A DNA stretch of 64,000 bases from Xylocopa sonorina (taxonomy: Eukaryota > Arthropoda > Insecta > Hymenoptera > Apidae): assembly GCF_050948175.1 (NCBI RefSeq), contig NW_027490174.1:930001-994000 (forward strand), given 5' to 3'. A program made the translations under genes and the position numbers. Within the stretch, counting starts at the first letter, position 1. The number at the start of each line of letters is the position of its first letter. A model generated the notes under the pieces. It was given only the letters and a program-made list of their open reading frames with translations. It was not told the DNA's origin and ran no database searches. This document shows, in pieces, positions 15,399-30,700 of the stretch.

Positions 15399-18300
15399 TT
15401 TTGAAGTGAATACGAGGTATACATGACACTTCGCAATGAATATTATATCTTATCATGAAACGTAGGAGTGAGATGCGATATGGCATTTTAAGAATCATTA
15501 GAACTCTATTGTTTCGACACGTAGTCAACTGAAAACGCTATTTCCTAGCAAGGAAGTGTCGCATTTACATTCTTTTGAAGTGACTACACGGTATACATAA
15601 CACTCCATAATGAATATTATATCTTAACATGAAACATAGCAGTGAGTTGCGATATCGCGTTTTAAGAAGTATTAGAACTCTATTGCTACGATACGTAGAC
15701 ATCTGCAAACGCTATTTCCTAGCATGGAAGTGTCGCATCTACATTCTTTTGAAGTGAATACGAGGTATACATGACAATTCGCAATGAATATTATACCTTA
15801 TCATGAAACATAGAAGAGAGATGCGATATCGCGTTTTAGGAAGCATTAGAACTCTACTGCTGCGATACGTAGACATCTGCAAAGGCTATTTCCTAGCAAA
15901 GGAAGTGTCGCATTTACATTCATTTGAAGTGAATACGAGGTATACATAATACTCTACAATGAATATTATATCTTACCAAGAAACATAGAAATGAAATGCG
16001 ACATCTCGTTTTATAATGCATTAGAATTCTATTGCTGCGATACGTAGACATCTGCAAACGCTATTTCCTAGCATGTAAGTGTCGCATTTACATTCTTTTG
16101 AAGTAAATACGAGGTATACATGACACATCGCAATGATTATTATATCTTATCATGAAACATAGGTGTGAGATGCGATATCGCGTTTTAAGAAGCATTAGAT
16201 CTCCCTTGCTACGATACGTAGACATCTGCAAACGATATTTCCTAGCATGGAAGTTTCGCATTTACATTCGTTTGAAGTGAATACGAGATATACATGACAC
16301 TTCGCAATGGATACTATATCTTATCATGAAACATAGAAGTGAGATGCGATATCGCGTTTTAGGAAGCATTAGAACCCTATTGCTACGATGCGTAGACATC
16401 CGCAAACGTTATTTCCTAGCAAGAAAGTGTCGCATTTACATTCTTTTGAAGTTAATACGAGGTATACATGACACATCGCAATGATTATTATATCTTATCA
16501 TGAAACATAGATGTGACATGCGATATCGCGATTTAAGAAGCACTAGAACTCTATTGCTACGATGCGTAGACATCTGCAAATGTTATTTCCTAGCAAGGAA
16601 GTGTCGCATTTACATTCTTTTGACGTGAATACGAGGTAAACATAACATTCCGCAATGAATATTATACCTTATCATGAAACATATAAGAGAGATGCGATAT
16701 CGCGTTTTAGGAAGCATTAGAACTCTACTGCTACGATACGTAGACATCTGCAAAGGCTATTTCCTAGCATGGAAGGGTCGCATTTACATTCTTTTGAAGT
16801 GAGTACGAGGTATACATGACACTTCGCAATGAATATTATATCTTATCATGAAATATAGAAGTGAGATGCGATATCGCGTTTTAGGAAGCATTAGAACTCT
16901 ATTGCTACGATACGTAGACATCTGCAAACGCTATTTCCTAGCATGGAAGTGTCGCATTTACATTCTTCTGATGTGAATACGAGATATACATGACACTTCG
17001 CAATGCATATTATATCTTATCATGAAACATAAAAATGGGATGCGATATCGCTATTTAAGAAACATTAGAACTCTATTGCTTCGATACGTAGACATCTGGG
17101 AACGCTAGTTCCTTGAAAGGAAGAGGCTCATTTACATTCATTTGAAGTGAATACGCGGTATACATAACACTCTACAATGAATATTATATCTTACCACGAA
17201 ATATAGATATGAAATGCGACATCTCGTTTTAAGAAGCATTAGAACTCTATTGCTGCGATACGTATACATCTGCAAACGGTATTTCCTAGCATGTAAGTGT
17301 CGCATTTACATTCCTTTGAAGTTAATACGAGGTATACATGACTCTTCGCAATGAATATTATATCTTATCTCGAAACATAGATGTGAGATGCGATATCGCG
17401 ATTTAAGTCGCATTAGAACTCTATTGCTACGATGCGTAGACATCTGCAAATGTTATTTCCAAGCAAGGAAGTGTCGCATTTACATTCTTTTGACGTGAAT
17501 ACGAGGTAAACATAACATTCCACAATGAAAATTACACCATATTACGAAATATAGAAATGAAATGCGACTTCTCATTTTAAGAAGCATTAGAACTCTATTG
17601 CTACGATACGTAGACATCTGCAAACCCTATTTCCTAGCATGGAAGTGTCGCATTTTCATTCATTTGCAGTATATGCGTGGTATACATGACACTTCGCATT
17701 GAATATTATGTCTTATTAGGGAACATAGGAATGAGATGCGATATCGCGTTTTAGGAAGCGTTAGGACTCTATTGCTACGATACGTAGACACCTGCAATCG
17801 CTATTTCCTAGCAAGGAAGTGTCGCATTTACATTCTTTTGAAGTGAATACGAGGTATACATGACACTTCGCAATGAATATTATATCTTATCATGAAACGT
17901 AGGAGTGAGATGCGATATGGCATTTTAAGAATCATTAGAACTCTATTGTTTCGACACGTAGTCAACTGAAAACGCTATTTCCTAGCAAGGAAGTGTCGCA
18001 TTTACATTCTTTTGAAGTGACTACAAGGTATACATAACACTCCATAATGAATATTATATCTTAACATGAAACATAGCAGTGAGATGCGATATCGTGTTTT
18101 AAGAAGTATTAGAACTCTATTGCTACGATACGTAGACATCTGCAAACGCTATTTCCTAGCATGGAAGTGTCGCATCTAAATTCTTTTGAAGTGAATACGA
18201 GGTATACATGACAATTCGCAATGAATATTATACCTTATCATGAAACATAGAAGAGAGATGCGATATCGCGTTTTAGGAAGCATTAGAACTCTACTGCTGC

Positions 18301-19203
18301 GATACGTAGACATCTGCAAAGGCTATTTCCTAGCAAGGAAGTGTCGCATTTACATTCATTTGAAGTGAATACGAGGTATACATAATACTCTACAATGAAT
18401 ATTATATCTTACCAAGAAACATAGAAATGAAATGCGACATCTCGTTTTATAATGCATTAGAATTCTATTGCTGCGATACGTAGACATCTGCAAACGCTAT
18501 TTCCTAGCATGTAAGTGTCGCATTTACATTCTTTTGAAGTAAATACGAGGTATACATGACACATCGCAATGATTATTATATCTTATCATGAAACATAGGT
18601 GTGAGATGCGATATCGCGTTTTAAGAAGCATTAGATCTCCCTTGCTACGATACGTAGACATCTGCAAACGCTATTTCCTAGCATGGAAGTTTCGCATTTA
18701 CATTCTTTTGAAGTGAATACGAGATATACATGACACTTCGCAATGGATACTATATCTTATCATGAAACATAGAAGTGAGATGCGATATCGCGTTTTAGGA
18801 AGCATTAGAACCCTATTGCTACGATGCGTAGACATCCGCAATCGTTATTTCCTAGCAAGAAAGTGTCGCATTTACATTCTTTTGAAGTTAATACGAGGTA
18901 TACATGACACTTCGCAATGAATATGTTATATCTTATCACGAAACTTGGAAGTGAGATGCGATATCGCGTTTTAAGAAGCATTAGAACTCTATTGCTGCGA
19001 TACGTAGACATATGGAAACGCTATTCCCTAGCATGGAAGTGTCGCATTTACATTCTTTTGAAGTGCATACGAGATATACATGACACTTCGCAATGGATAC
19101 TATACCTTATCATGAAATATAGAAGTGAGATGCGATATCGCGTTTTAGGAAGCATTAGAAATCTATTGCTACGTTGCTTAGACATCTATAAATGTTATTT
19201 CCT
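15399..19203 (+). repeat. 24-mer HOR unit, tandem copy 2 with one monomer missing
   Basis: Offset to copy 1 is 4,179 up to about 16,843 and 4,005 beyond it, so exactly one 174-base monomer has been lost at that point. At about 19,203 the match to copy 1 stops in the middle of CCTAGCA. The sequence then follows 2,145-2,564 instead, which skips three monomers (522 bases) relative to the first block. Confidence 0.85.
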
Positions 19204-19694
19204 AGCATGCAAGTGTCGCATTTACATTCTTTTCAAGTGAATACGACGTATACATGACACTTCGCAATGAATATTACATCTTATCATGAAACATAGCAGT
19301 GAGATGCGATATCGCGTTTTAAGAAGCATTAGAACTCTACTGCTACGGTACGTAAACATCTGCAAACGCTATTACCTAGCATGGAAATGCCGCATTTACA
19401 TTCTTTTGAAGTTAATACGAGGTATACATGACACTTCGCAATGGATACTATATCTTATCGTGAAACATAGAAGTGAGATGCGATATCGCGTTTTAGGAAG
19501 CATTAGAACTCTGTTGCTACGATGCGTAGACATCTGCAATCGTTAATTCCTAGCAAGAAAGTGTCGCATTTACATTCTTTTGAAGTGAATACGAGGTATA
19601 CATAACATTCCACAATGAATATTATATCTTATTACGAAACATAGAAATGAAATACGACTTCTCATTTTATGAAGCATTGGAATTCTATTGCTCC

Positions 19695-21775
19695 GATACG
19701 TAGACATCTGCAAACGCTATTTCCTAGCATGGAAGTGCCGCATTTACATTCTTTTGAAGATAATACGAGGTTTACATAACCCTACGCAATGAATATTATA
19801 TCTTATCTCGAAACATAGAAGTGAGATGCGATATCGCGATTTATGGAGCACTAGAACTCTATTGCTGCGATGCGTAGACATCTGCAAATGTTATTTCCTA
19901 GCAAGGAAGTGTCGCATTTACATTCTTTTGAAGTGAATACGAGGTATACATAACAATCCACAATGAATATTATATCTTATCACGAAACATAGAAATGAAA
20001 TGCGACATCTCGTTTTAAGTAGCATTAGAACTCTATTGCTACGATACGTAGGCATCTGCAAACGCTATATCCTAGCATGGAAGTGTCGCATGTACATTCT
20101 TTGAAGTGAATACGAGGTATACATAACACTCCACAATGAATATTATACCTTATCACAAAACATAGAAATGAAATGCGACATCTCATTTTAAGAAGCATTA
20201 GAACTCTATTGCTATGATACGTAGACATCTGCAAACGCTATTTCCTAGCATGGAAGGGTCGCATTTACATTCTTATGAAGCGAATACGAGGTATACATAA
20301 CACTCCATAATGAATATTATATCTTGTAATGAAACATAGCAGTGAGATGCGACATCTCCTTTAAGAAGCATTAGAACTCTATTGCTACGATACGTAGACA
20401 TCTGCAAACGCTATTTCCTAGCATGGAAGTGTCGCATGTACATTCTTTGAAGTGAATACGAGGTATACATAACACTCCACAATGAATATTATACCTTATC
20501 ACAAAACATAGAAATGAAATGCGACATCTCATTTTAAGAAGCATTAGAACTCTATTGCTATGATACGTAGACATCTGCAAACGCTATTTCCTAGCAAGGA
20601 ACTACCGCATTTACATTCTTTTGATGTGAATACGAAGTATACACGACACATCGCAATGAATATTATATATTATCCTGAAACATAGAAATGAGATGCGATA
20701 TCCCGTTTGAAGGAGCACTAGAACACTATTGCTTCGATACGTAGACGTCTGCAAACGCTATTTCCTAGGAAGGATGTGTCGAATTTACATTCATTTGATG
20801 TATATGCGAGGTATAAGTGACACTTCGCAATGAATATTATATCTTATCATAAAACATCGAAATGTAATGCGATATCGCGTTTTAACAAGCAATAGAACTC
20901 TATTGCTACGATACGTAGACATTTGAAAAGCTATTTCCTAGCATGGAAGTGTCGCTTTTACAATGTTTTGAAGTGAATACGAGGTATACTTCACACTCAA
21001 AAATGAGTATTATATCTTATCATGAATCATAGAAATGAGATGCGATATCTCGATTTAAGAAGCATTAGAACTCTATTGCTTCAATACGTAGATATCTGAA
21101 AACGCTATTTCCTAGCAAGGAAGTGTCGCATTTACATTCATTTGAAGTGTATGCGAGGTATACATGACACTTCGCAATGAACATTATATCTAATCATGAA
21201 ACGTGGAATCGGGATTCGATATCGCGTTTTGAGAAGCACTAAAACTCTATTGCTACGATACGCAGACATCTGCAGACGATATTTCCTAGCAAGGAAGTGT
21301 TGCATTTACATTCTTTCGAAGTGAATACGAGGTATACATGACACTTCGCAATGAACATTGTTTCTTATCACGTAACATAGAAGTGAGATGCGATATCGCG
21401 ATCTAAGAAGCATTAGAACTCTATTACTACGATACGTTGGCATCTGCAAACGCTATTTCCTAGCAAGGAATAGTCGGATTTACATTCTTTTGAAGTGAAT
21501 ACGAGGTATACACAACACTTCGCAATGAATATTATATCTTATCATGTAACATAGAAGTGAGATGCGATATCGCGTTTTAAGAAGCATTAGATCCCTATTG
21601 CCTCGATGCGCAGATATCTGCAAACGCTATTTCCTAGCAAGGATGTGTCGCATTTACATTCGTTTGGAGCGAATACGAGGTATACATGACACTTCGCAAT
21701 GAATATTATATCTTATCATGAAACATAGAAGAGAGATGCGATATCGCGTTTTAAGAAGCATTAGAACTCTATTGC
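19695..21775 (+). repeat. 12-monomer block S, right copy
   Basis: Near-identical to 4,903-6,983 (offset 14,792). It ends where ATTGCCTCGACGAGTGG replaces the ATTGCTGCGATACG of the left copy. To the right lie diverged monomers, so this is the edge of the homogenised compartment. Confidence 0.88.
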
Positions 21776-24700
21776 CTCGACGAGTGGAGATTTGCAGACG
21801 CTATTTCCTGGCATGGAAGTGTCGCACTTACATTCTTCTGAAGTGAATACGTGGTATACATAACACTTCGCAATGAATACTATATCTTATCACGAAACAT
21901 ATAAATGAGATGTGATATCGCGATCTATGTTGCATTAGAACGCTATTGCTACGATACGTAGACATCTGCAAACGCTATTTCCTAGCAAGCAATAGTCGCA
22001 TTTACATTCTTTTGAAGTGAATACGAGGTATACATGACACTTCGCAATGAATATTATATATTGTCATGAAACATAGAAATGAGATGCGATATCGCGATTT
22101 AAGAATCATTAGAACACTATTGCTTCGATACGTAGGCATCTGCAAACGCTACTTCCTAGCAAGGACGTGTCGCATTTACATTCTTTTGAAACGAATACGA
22201 GGTATACATAAGACTCCACAATGAATATTATATCTTATCATGAAACATAGAAATGAGATGCGATATCGCGAATTAGAAGGTTTTAGAACTCTATTGCTTC
22301 GATACGTAGACATCTGCAAACGCTATTTTCTAGCAAGGAAGTGTCGCATTTATTCTTTTGAAAGGAATACGAGGCATACATGACACTTCGCAATGAATAT
22401 TATATCATATCATGAAACATAGAAATGAGATGCGATGTGACGATTTATGAAGAATTAGATGTCTAGAGCTTCGATACGTAGACATTCGCAAACGCTATTT
22501 CCTAGCAACAAAGTGTCGCATTTACATTCTTTTGAAGTGAATACGAGGTATACTTAACACTCCACAATGAATATTATATCTCATTATGAAACATAGGAAT
22601 AAGATGTAATATGGCTATTTAAGAAGCATTAGAACTCTATTGCTTCGATACGTAGACATCTGCAAGCGCTATTTCCTAGCAAGGAAATGTCACATTTACA
22701 TTCTTTTGAAGTGAATACGAGGTATTCATAGCACTGCACAATGAATATTATATCTTACCATGAAACATAGAAATGATAAGCGATATCGCGATTTAAGAAG
22801 CTTTAGAACTCTATTGCTTCGATACGTAGATATCTGCAAACACTATATCCCAGCAAGGAACTGTCGCATTCACATTCATTTGAAGTGTATGCGAGGTATG
22901 CGTAACACTTCGCAATGAATATTATATATTATCATGAAACATAGATATGAGATGCGATATGACGATTTAAGAAGCATTAGAAAACAATTGGTTCGATACG
23001 TAGACATCTGCAAACACTACTTCCTAGCAAAGAAGTGTCGCATTTACATTCATTTGAAGTAAATACGAGGTATTCATAACACTGCACAATGAATATTATA
23101 TCTTATCATGAAACATAGAAATGAGATGCGATATCGCGTTTTGAGAAGCATTAGAACTCTAATGCCACGATACGTAGGCATCTGCAAACAATATTTCCCT
23201 GCAAGGAAGTGTCGCATTTACATTCTTGTGAAGTGAAATCGAGGTATACATGACACTTCGCAATGAATATTATATCTTATCATGGAACATAGAAGTGAGA
23301 TGCGATATCGCGTTCTAAGAAGCATTAGAACCCTATAGCTACGATACGTAGACATCTGCAAACGCTATTTCCTAGCATGGTCATGTCGCACTTACATTCC
23401 ACTGAAGTGAATACGAGGTATACATAACATTACACAATGAATATTATATCTTATTACGAAACATAGAAATGAAATACGACATCTCGTTTTAAAAAGCATT
23501 AGTACTCTATTGCTGTGATACGTAGACATCTGCAAAAGCTATTTCCTAGCAAGGAAGTGTCGCATTTACATACATTTTAAGTGTATGCAAGGTATACATG
23601 ACCCATTGCAATGAATATTATATATTGTCATGAAACATAGAAATGAGATTCGATATGACTATTTAAGAAGCATTAGAAAACTATTGCTTCGATACGTAGA
23701 CATCTGCAAATGCTATTGCCTAGCAAGGAAGTGTCGCATTTACATTCTTTTGATGTGTATACGAGGTATTCATAACACTGCACAATGAATATTATATCTT
23801 ATCATGAAACATAGAAATGAGATGCGATATGACGATTTATGTAGCATTAGAACACTATTGCTTCGACACGTAGACATCTGCAAACACTATTTCCTAGCAG
23901 GGAACTGTCGCATTCACATTCGTTTGAATTGTATGCGAGGTATACATGAAACTTCGCAATGAATATTATATATTATCATGAAACATAGATATGAGAAGCG
24001 ATATCGCGAATTAGCAAGCTTTAGATCACTATTGCTTCGATACGTAGGCATCTGCAAACGCTACTTCCTAGCAAGGACGTGTCGCATTTACATTCTTTTG
24101 AAACGAATACGAGGAATACATAACACTCCACACTGAATATTATATATTACCATGAAGCATGGTAATGAGTAGCGATATCGTGTTTTGAGAAGCATTAGAA
24201 CTCTAATGCCACGATACGTAGACATCTGCAAACGCTATTTCCTAGCAAGGAAGTGTCGCATTTACATCCATTTGAAGTATAGACGAGATATACATAACAC
24301 TGCACAATGAATATTATATCTTATCATGAAGCGTAGAAATGAGATGCGATATGGCGATTTAAGAAGCATTAGAACTCTAATGCCACGATACGTAGACATC
24401 TGCAAACGCTATTTCCTAGCAAGGAAGTGTCGCATTTACATCCATTTGAAGTATAGACGAGATATACATAACACTGTACAATGAATATTACATCTTATCA
24501 TGAAACATAGAAATGAGATGCGATATGGCGATTTAAGAAGCATTAGAACACTACTGCTTCGATACGTAGACATCGGCAAACGCTATTTCCCAGCAGGGAA
24601 GTGTCGCATTTACATTCTTTTAAAGTGAATACGAGGTATACATAACACTCCACAATGAATATTATATCTTATCATGAAACATAGAGATGAGATGCGATAT

Positions 24701-27700
24701 CGCGATTTAAGAAGAATTGGAACACTATTGCTTCGATACGTAGACATCTGCAAACGCTACTTCCTAGCAAGGAAGTGTGGCAATTACATTCCTTTGAAAG
24801 GAATACGAGGTATACGTGACACTTCGCAATGAATATTATATCTTACCATGAAACATAGAAATGGGATGCGATATTACGATTTAAGAAGCACTAGAAATCT
24901 ATTGTTTCGATACGTAGACATCTGGAACTCTACTTCCTAGCAAGAAAGTGTCGCATTTATATTCATTTTAAGTGTATGCGAGGTATACATGACCCTTCGC
25001 AATGAATATTATATATTGTCATGAAACATAGAAATGAGATGCGATATCGCGATTTAAGAATCATTAGAACACTATTGCTTCGATACGTAGGCATCTGCAA
25101 ACGCTACTTCCTAGCAAGGAAGTGTCGCAATTACATTCTTTTGAAACGAATACGAGGTATACATAAGACTCCACAATGAATATTATATCTTATCGTGAAA
25201 CATAGAAATGAGATGCGATATGGCGATCTAAGAAGCACTAGAACTCTACTGCTCCGATACGTAGACTTCTGCAAACGCCATTTACTAGCAAGGTAGTGTC
25301 GCATTTACATTCTTTTGAAGTGAATACGAGGTATACATAACACTCCACAATGAATATTATATCTTATCATGAAACATAGGAATGTGATGTAATATGGCGA
25401 CTTAAGAAGCATTAGAACACTCTTTCTTCGATACGTAGACATCTGCAAACGCTACTTCCTAGCAAGGAAGTGTCGCATTTACATTCTTTTGGAAGGAATA
25501 CAAGGTATACATGACACTTCGCAATGAATATTATATCTTATCATGAAACATAGAAATGAGATGCGATATGGCGATTTATGAAGCATTTGATGTCTATTAC
25601 TTCGATACGTAGACATCTGCAAACGCTATTTCCTAGCAAGAAATTGTAGCATTTACATCCATTTGAAGTATAGACGAGATATACATAACACTGCACAATG
25701 TATATTATATCTTATCATGAAACATAGAGATGAGTTGCGATATCGCGATTTAAGAAGCATTAGAAATCTATTGCTTCGATTCGTAGACATCTACAAACGC
25801 TATTTCCTAGCAAGGAAGTGTCGCATTTACATACATTTTAAGTGTATGCGAGGTAGACATGACCCATCGCAATGAATATTATATATTGTCATGAAACATA
25901 GAAATGAGATGCGATATCGCGATTTAAGAATCATTAGAACACTATTGCTTCGATACGTAGACATTTGCAAACGCTACTTCCTAACAAGGGAGTGTCGCAT
26001 TTACATTCTGTTGAAAGGAATACGAAGTATACATGACACTTCACAATGAATATTATACCTTATCATGAAACATAGAATTGAAATGCGATATGGCGATTTA
26101 TGAAGCATTAGAACTCTATTGCTTCGATACGTGGACATCTGCAAACGCTATTTCCTAGCAAGGAAGTGCCGCAATTGCATTCTTTTGAGGTGAATACGAG
26201 GTATACATAACACTGCACAATGAATATTATTTCTCATCATGAAACATAGAAATTAGATGCGATATCGCGATTTAAGAAGCATTAGGACACTATTGCTTCG
26301 ATACGTAGACATCTGCAAACGCTATTTCCTAGCAAGGAAGTGTCGCATTTTCGTTCGTTTGAAGTGTATGCGAGGTATACATGACACTTCGCAGTTAATA
26401 TTATATATTATCATGAAACATAGAAATGAGAAGCGATATGGCGATTTAAGAAGCATTAGATCCCTATTGCTTCGATACGTAGACATCTGCAATCGCTACT
26501 TCCTGGCAAGGAAGTGTCGCAATTACATTCTTTTGAAAGGAATACGAGGTATACATGACACTTCGCAATGAATACTATATCTTATCATGACACGTAGATA
26601 TGAGATGCGATATGACGGTTTAAGAAGCACTAGAAAACCATTGCTTCAATACGTAGACATTTGCAAACGCTATTTCCAAGCACAGAAGTGTCGCATTTAC
26701 ATTCTCTTGAAGTGAATTCGAGGTATTCATAACAATGCACAATGAATATTATATCTTATCATGTAACATAGAAATGAGATGCGATATGGCGATTTATGAA
26801 GCATTGGATGTCTATTGCTTCGATACGTAGACATCTGCAAACGCTATTTCCTAGCAAGGAAGTGTCACATTTACATTCTTTTGAAAGGAATACGAGGTAT
26901 ACATGACACTTTGCAATGAATATTATATTTTATCATGAAACATAGAAATGAGATGCGGTATGACGATTTGAGAAGCATTAGAACTCTATTGCTTCGATAC
27001 GTAGACATCTGCAAACGCTACTTCCTAGCAAGGAAGTGTCGCATTTACATACATTTTAAGTGTATGCGAGGTAGACATGACCCATCGCAATGAATATTAT
27101 ATATTGTCATGAAACATAGAAATGAGATGCGATATCGCGATTTAAGAATCATTAGAACACTATTGCTTCGATACGTAGACATTTGCAAACGCTACTTCCT
27201 AGCAAAGAAATGTCCCATTTACATTCTTCTGAGAGGAATACGATGTATACATGATACTTCGCAATGAATATTATATCTCATCATGAAACATAGAAATGAG
27301 ATGCGATATGGCGATTTATGAAGGATTAGATGTCTATTGCTTCGATACGTAGACACGTACAAACGCTATTTCCTAGGAAGGAAGTGTCACATTTCCATTC
27401 CTCTAATGCGAATACGAGGTATACATAACACTGCACAATGAATATTATATGTAATCATGAAACACAGAAATGAGATGCGACTTCGCGTTTTGAGAAGCAT
27501 TAGAACACTATTGCTTCGATACGTAGACATCTGCAAACGCTATTTCCTAGGAAGGAAGTGTCGCATTTACATCCATTTGAAGTATAGACGAGATATACAT
27601 GACACTTCGCAATGAATATTATATATTATCATGAAACATAGACATGAGAGGCGATGTCGCGAATTAGCAAGCTTTAGAAACCTATTGCTTCGATACGTAG

Positions 27701-30700
27701 ACATCTGCAAACGCTACTTCCTAGCAAGGAATTGTAGCATTTACATTCTATTGAAGTGAATTCGAGGTATACATAACACTGCACAATGAATACTATATCT
27801 TATCATGAAACATAGAAATGAGTAGCGATATCGCGTTTTGAGAAGCATTATAACACTAATGCTACGATACGTAGACATCTGTAAGCGCTACTTCCTAGCA
27901 AGGAAGTGTCGCATTTACATTCTTTTGAAAGGAATACGAGGTATACATGACACTTCGCAATGAATATTATATCTTATCATGAAACATAGATATGAGATGC
28001 GATATGACGATTTAAGAAGCATTAGAACTCTATAGCTATAATACGCAGACACGTACAAACGCTATTTCCTAGGAAGGAAGTGTCACATTTCCATTCCTCT
28101 AATGCGAATACGAGGTATACATAACACTGCACAATGAATATTATATGTAATCATGAAACACAGAAATGAGATGCGACTTCGCGTTTTGAGAAGCATTAGA
28201 ACACTATTGCTTCGATACGGAGACATCTTCAAACGCTATTTCCTAGCAAGGAAGTGTCGCATTTAGATTCTGTTGAAGTGAATACGAGGTATACATGACA
28301 CTTCGCAATGAATATTATATCTTATCATGAAACGTAGAAATGAGTTGCGATCTCGCGCTTGAAGAAGCGTTAGAACTCTATTGCCATGATACATAGACAC
28401 CTGCAAACGCTATTTCCTAGGAAGGAAGTGCCGCAATTACATTCCTTTGAAGTGTATGCGAGGTATAAGTGACACTTCGCAATGAATATTATATCTTATC
28501 ACGAAACATAGAAAAGAGATGCGATATCGCGATTTAAGAAGTATTAGAACACTGATTCTTCGATACGGAGACATCTGCAAACGCTATTTCCTGGCAAGGT
28601 ATTGTCGCATTCACTTTCTTTTGTAGTGAATACGAGGAGTACATAACACTGCACATTAAATATTATATCTTATCATGAAACATAGAATTGAGAAACGATA
28701 TCGCGTTTTGAGAAGCATTAGAGCACTAATGCTACGATACGTAGACATCTGCAAACGCTATTTCCTAGCAAGGAATTGTGGCATTCACTTTCTTTTGATG
28801 TGAATACGAGGAGTACATAACACTGCACATTAAATATTATATCTTATCATGAAACATAGAAATGAGAAACGATATCGCTTTTTGAGAAGCATTAGAACTC
28901 TATTGCTTCGATACGTAGACATCTGCAAACGCTACTTCCTAGCAAGAAAGTGTCGCATTTACATTCATTTGAAGTGAATACTAGGTATACATAACACTGC
29001 ACAGTGAATATTATATCTTATCATGAAACATAGAAATGAGATGCGATATCGCGATTTAAGAAGCATTAGAACACTATTGCCTCGATACGTAGAGATCTGC
29101 AACCGCTATTTCCCAGCAAGGAAGTGTCGCATTTACATTCTTTTGAAGTGAATACGAGGTATACATGATACTTCGCAAAGAATATTATATCTTATCATGA
29201 AACATAGATATGAGGTGCGAAATCTCGTTTTGAGACGCATTAGATCTGTATTGCTACGATACGTAGACTTCTACAAACGCTATATCCTAGGAAGGAAGTG
29301 TCGCATTTACATACTTTGAAGTGAATACGAGGTATACATGACACTTCGCAATGAATATTATATCTTATCGTGAAACATAGAAATAAGATGCGATATCGCG
29401 ATTTAAGAAGCATTAGAACACTATTGCTTAGATACGTAGACGTCTGCAAATGCTATTGCCTAGCAAGGAAGTGTCGCATTTACATTCTTTTGAAGTGAAT
29501 ACGAAATATTCATAACACTTCACAATGATTATTATATCTTATCATGAAACAAAAAAATGAGATGCGATATCGCGATTTAAGAAGCATTAGAACAGTATTG
29601 CTTCGACACGTAGATATCTGCAAACGCTATATCCCAGCAAGGAAATGTCGAATTTACATTCTTTTGAGGTGAGTACGAGGTATACATAACACTGCACAAT
29701 GAATATTATATCTTATCATGAAACAAAGAAATGAGATGCGATATGGCGATTTAAGAAGCACAAGAAATCTATTGGTTCGATACGTAGGCATCTGCAAACG
29801 CTACTTCCTAGCAAGGAAGTGTCGCATTTACATTCTTTTGAAAGGAATACGAGGTATACATGATAATTCGCAATGAATATTATATATTATTATGAAACAT
29901 AGAAATGCGAAGCGATATCGCGATTTAAGAAGCATTAGATCCGTATTGCTTCGATACGTAGACAACTGCAAGCGCTACTTCCAACAAGGAAGTGTCGCAT
30001 TTACATTCCTTTGAAAGGAATACGAGGTATACATGACACTTCGCAATGGATATTATATCTTATCATGAAACGTAGATATGAGATGCGATATGACGATTTA
30101 AGAAGCAATAGAAAACTATTGCATCGATAAGTAGTCATCTGCAAACGCTATTTCCAAGCAAGGAAGTGTCGCATTTACATTCTTTTGAAGTGAATACGAG
30201 GTATACAAAACACTTCGCAATGAATATTATATCTTACCATGAAACATAGAAATGAGGACCGATATCGCGTTTTAAGAAGCATTAGATCTCCCTTGCAACG
30301 AAACGTAGACATCTGCAAACGCTATTTCCCAGCAAGGAAGTGTCTCATTTACAATCTTTTGAAGTGGATATGAGGTATACATACCACTGCACAATGAATA
30401 TTATATCTTGTCATGAAACATAGTAATGCGGGGCGATACCGCGTTTTAAGAAGCATTAGAACACTATTGTTATAATACGTAGACATCTGCGAACGCTCTT
30501 TCCTACTATGGAAGTGTCGCATTTACATTCTTTTGATGTGAAAACGATGTAGACATAACACTCATCAATGAATATTATATCTTATCACGAAACATAGAAA
30601 TGAGATGCGATATTGCGTTTTAAGAAGCTTTGAATTCCATTGCTTCGATACGTAGACATCTACAAACGCTACTTTCTAGAAAGGAAGTGTCGCATTAACA

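Larger units (their letters stand above)
1..21775 (+). repeat. Homogenised HOR compartment of the satellite
   Basis: Multi-monomer blocks recur with very few differences at spacings of 1,044, 2,784, 3,482, 4,179 (or 4,005), 10,091, 13,573 and 14,792 bases, all close to whole multiples of 174. Typical monomers carry CGATATCGCG or GACATCTCG before TTTTAAGAAGCATTAG. Sequence-wide homogenisation of this kind is what unequal exchange and conversion produce. The compartment ends abruptly near 21,775, where the last long-range duplicate block stops and monomers become diverse. Confidence 0.9.
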
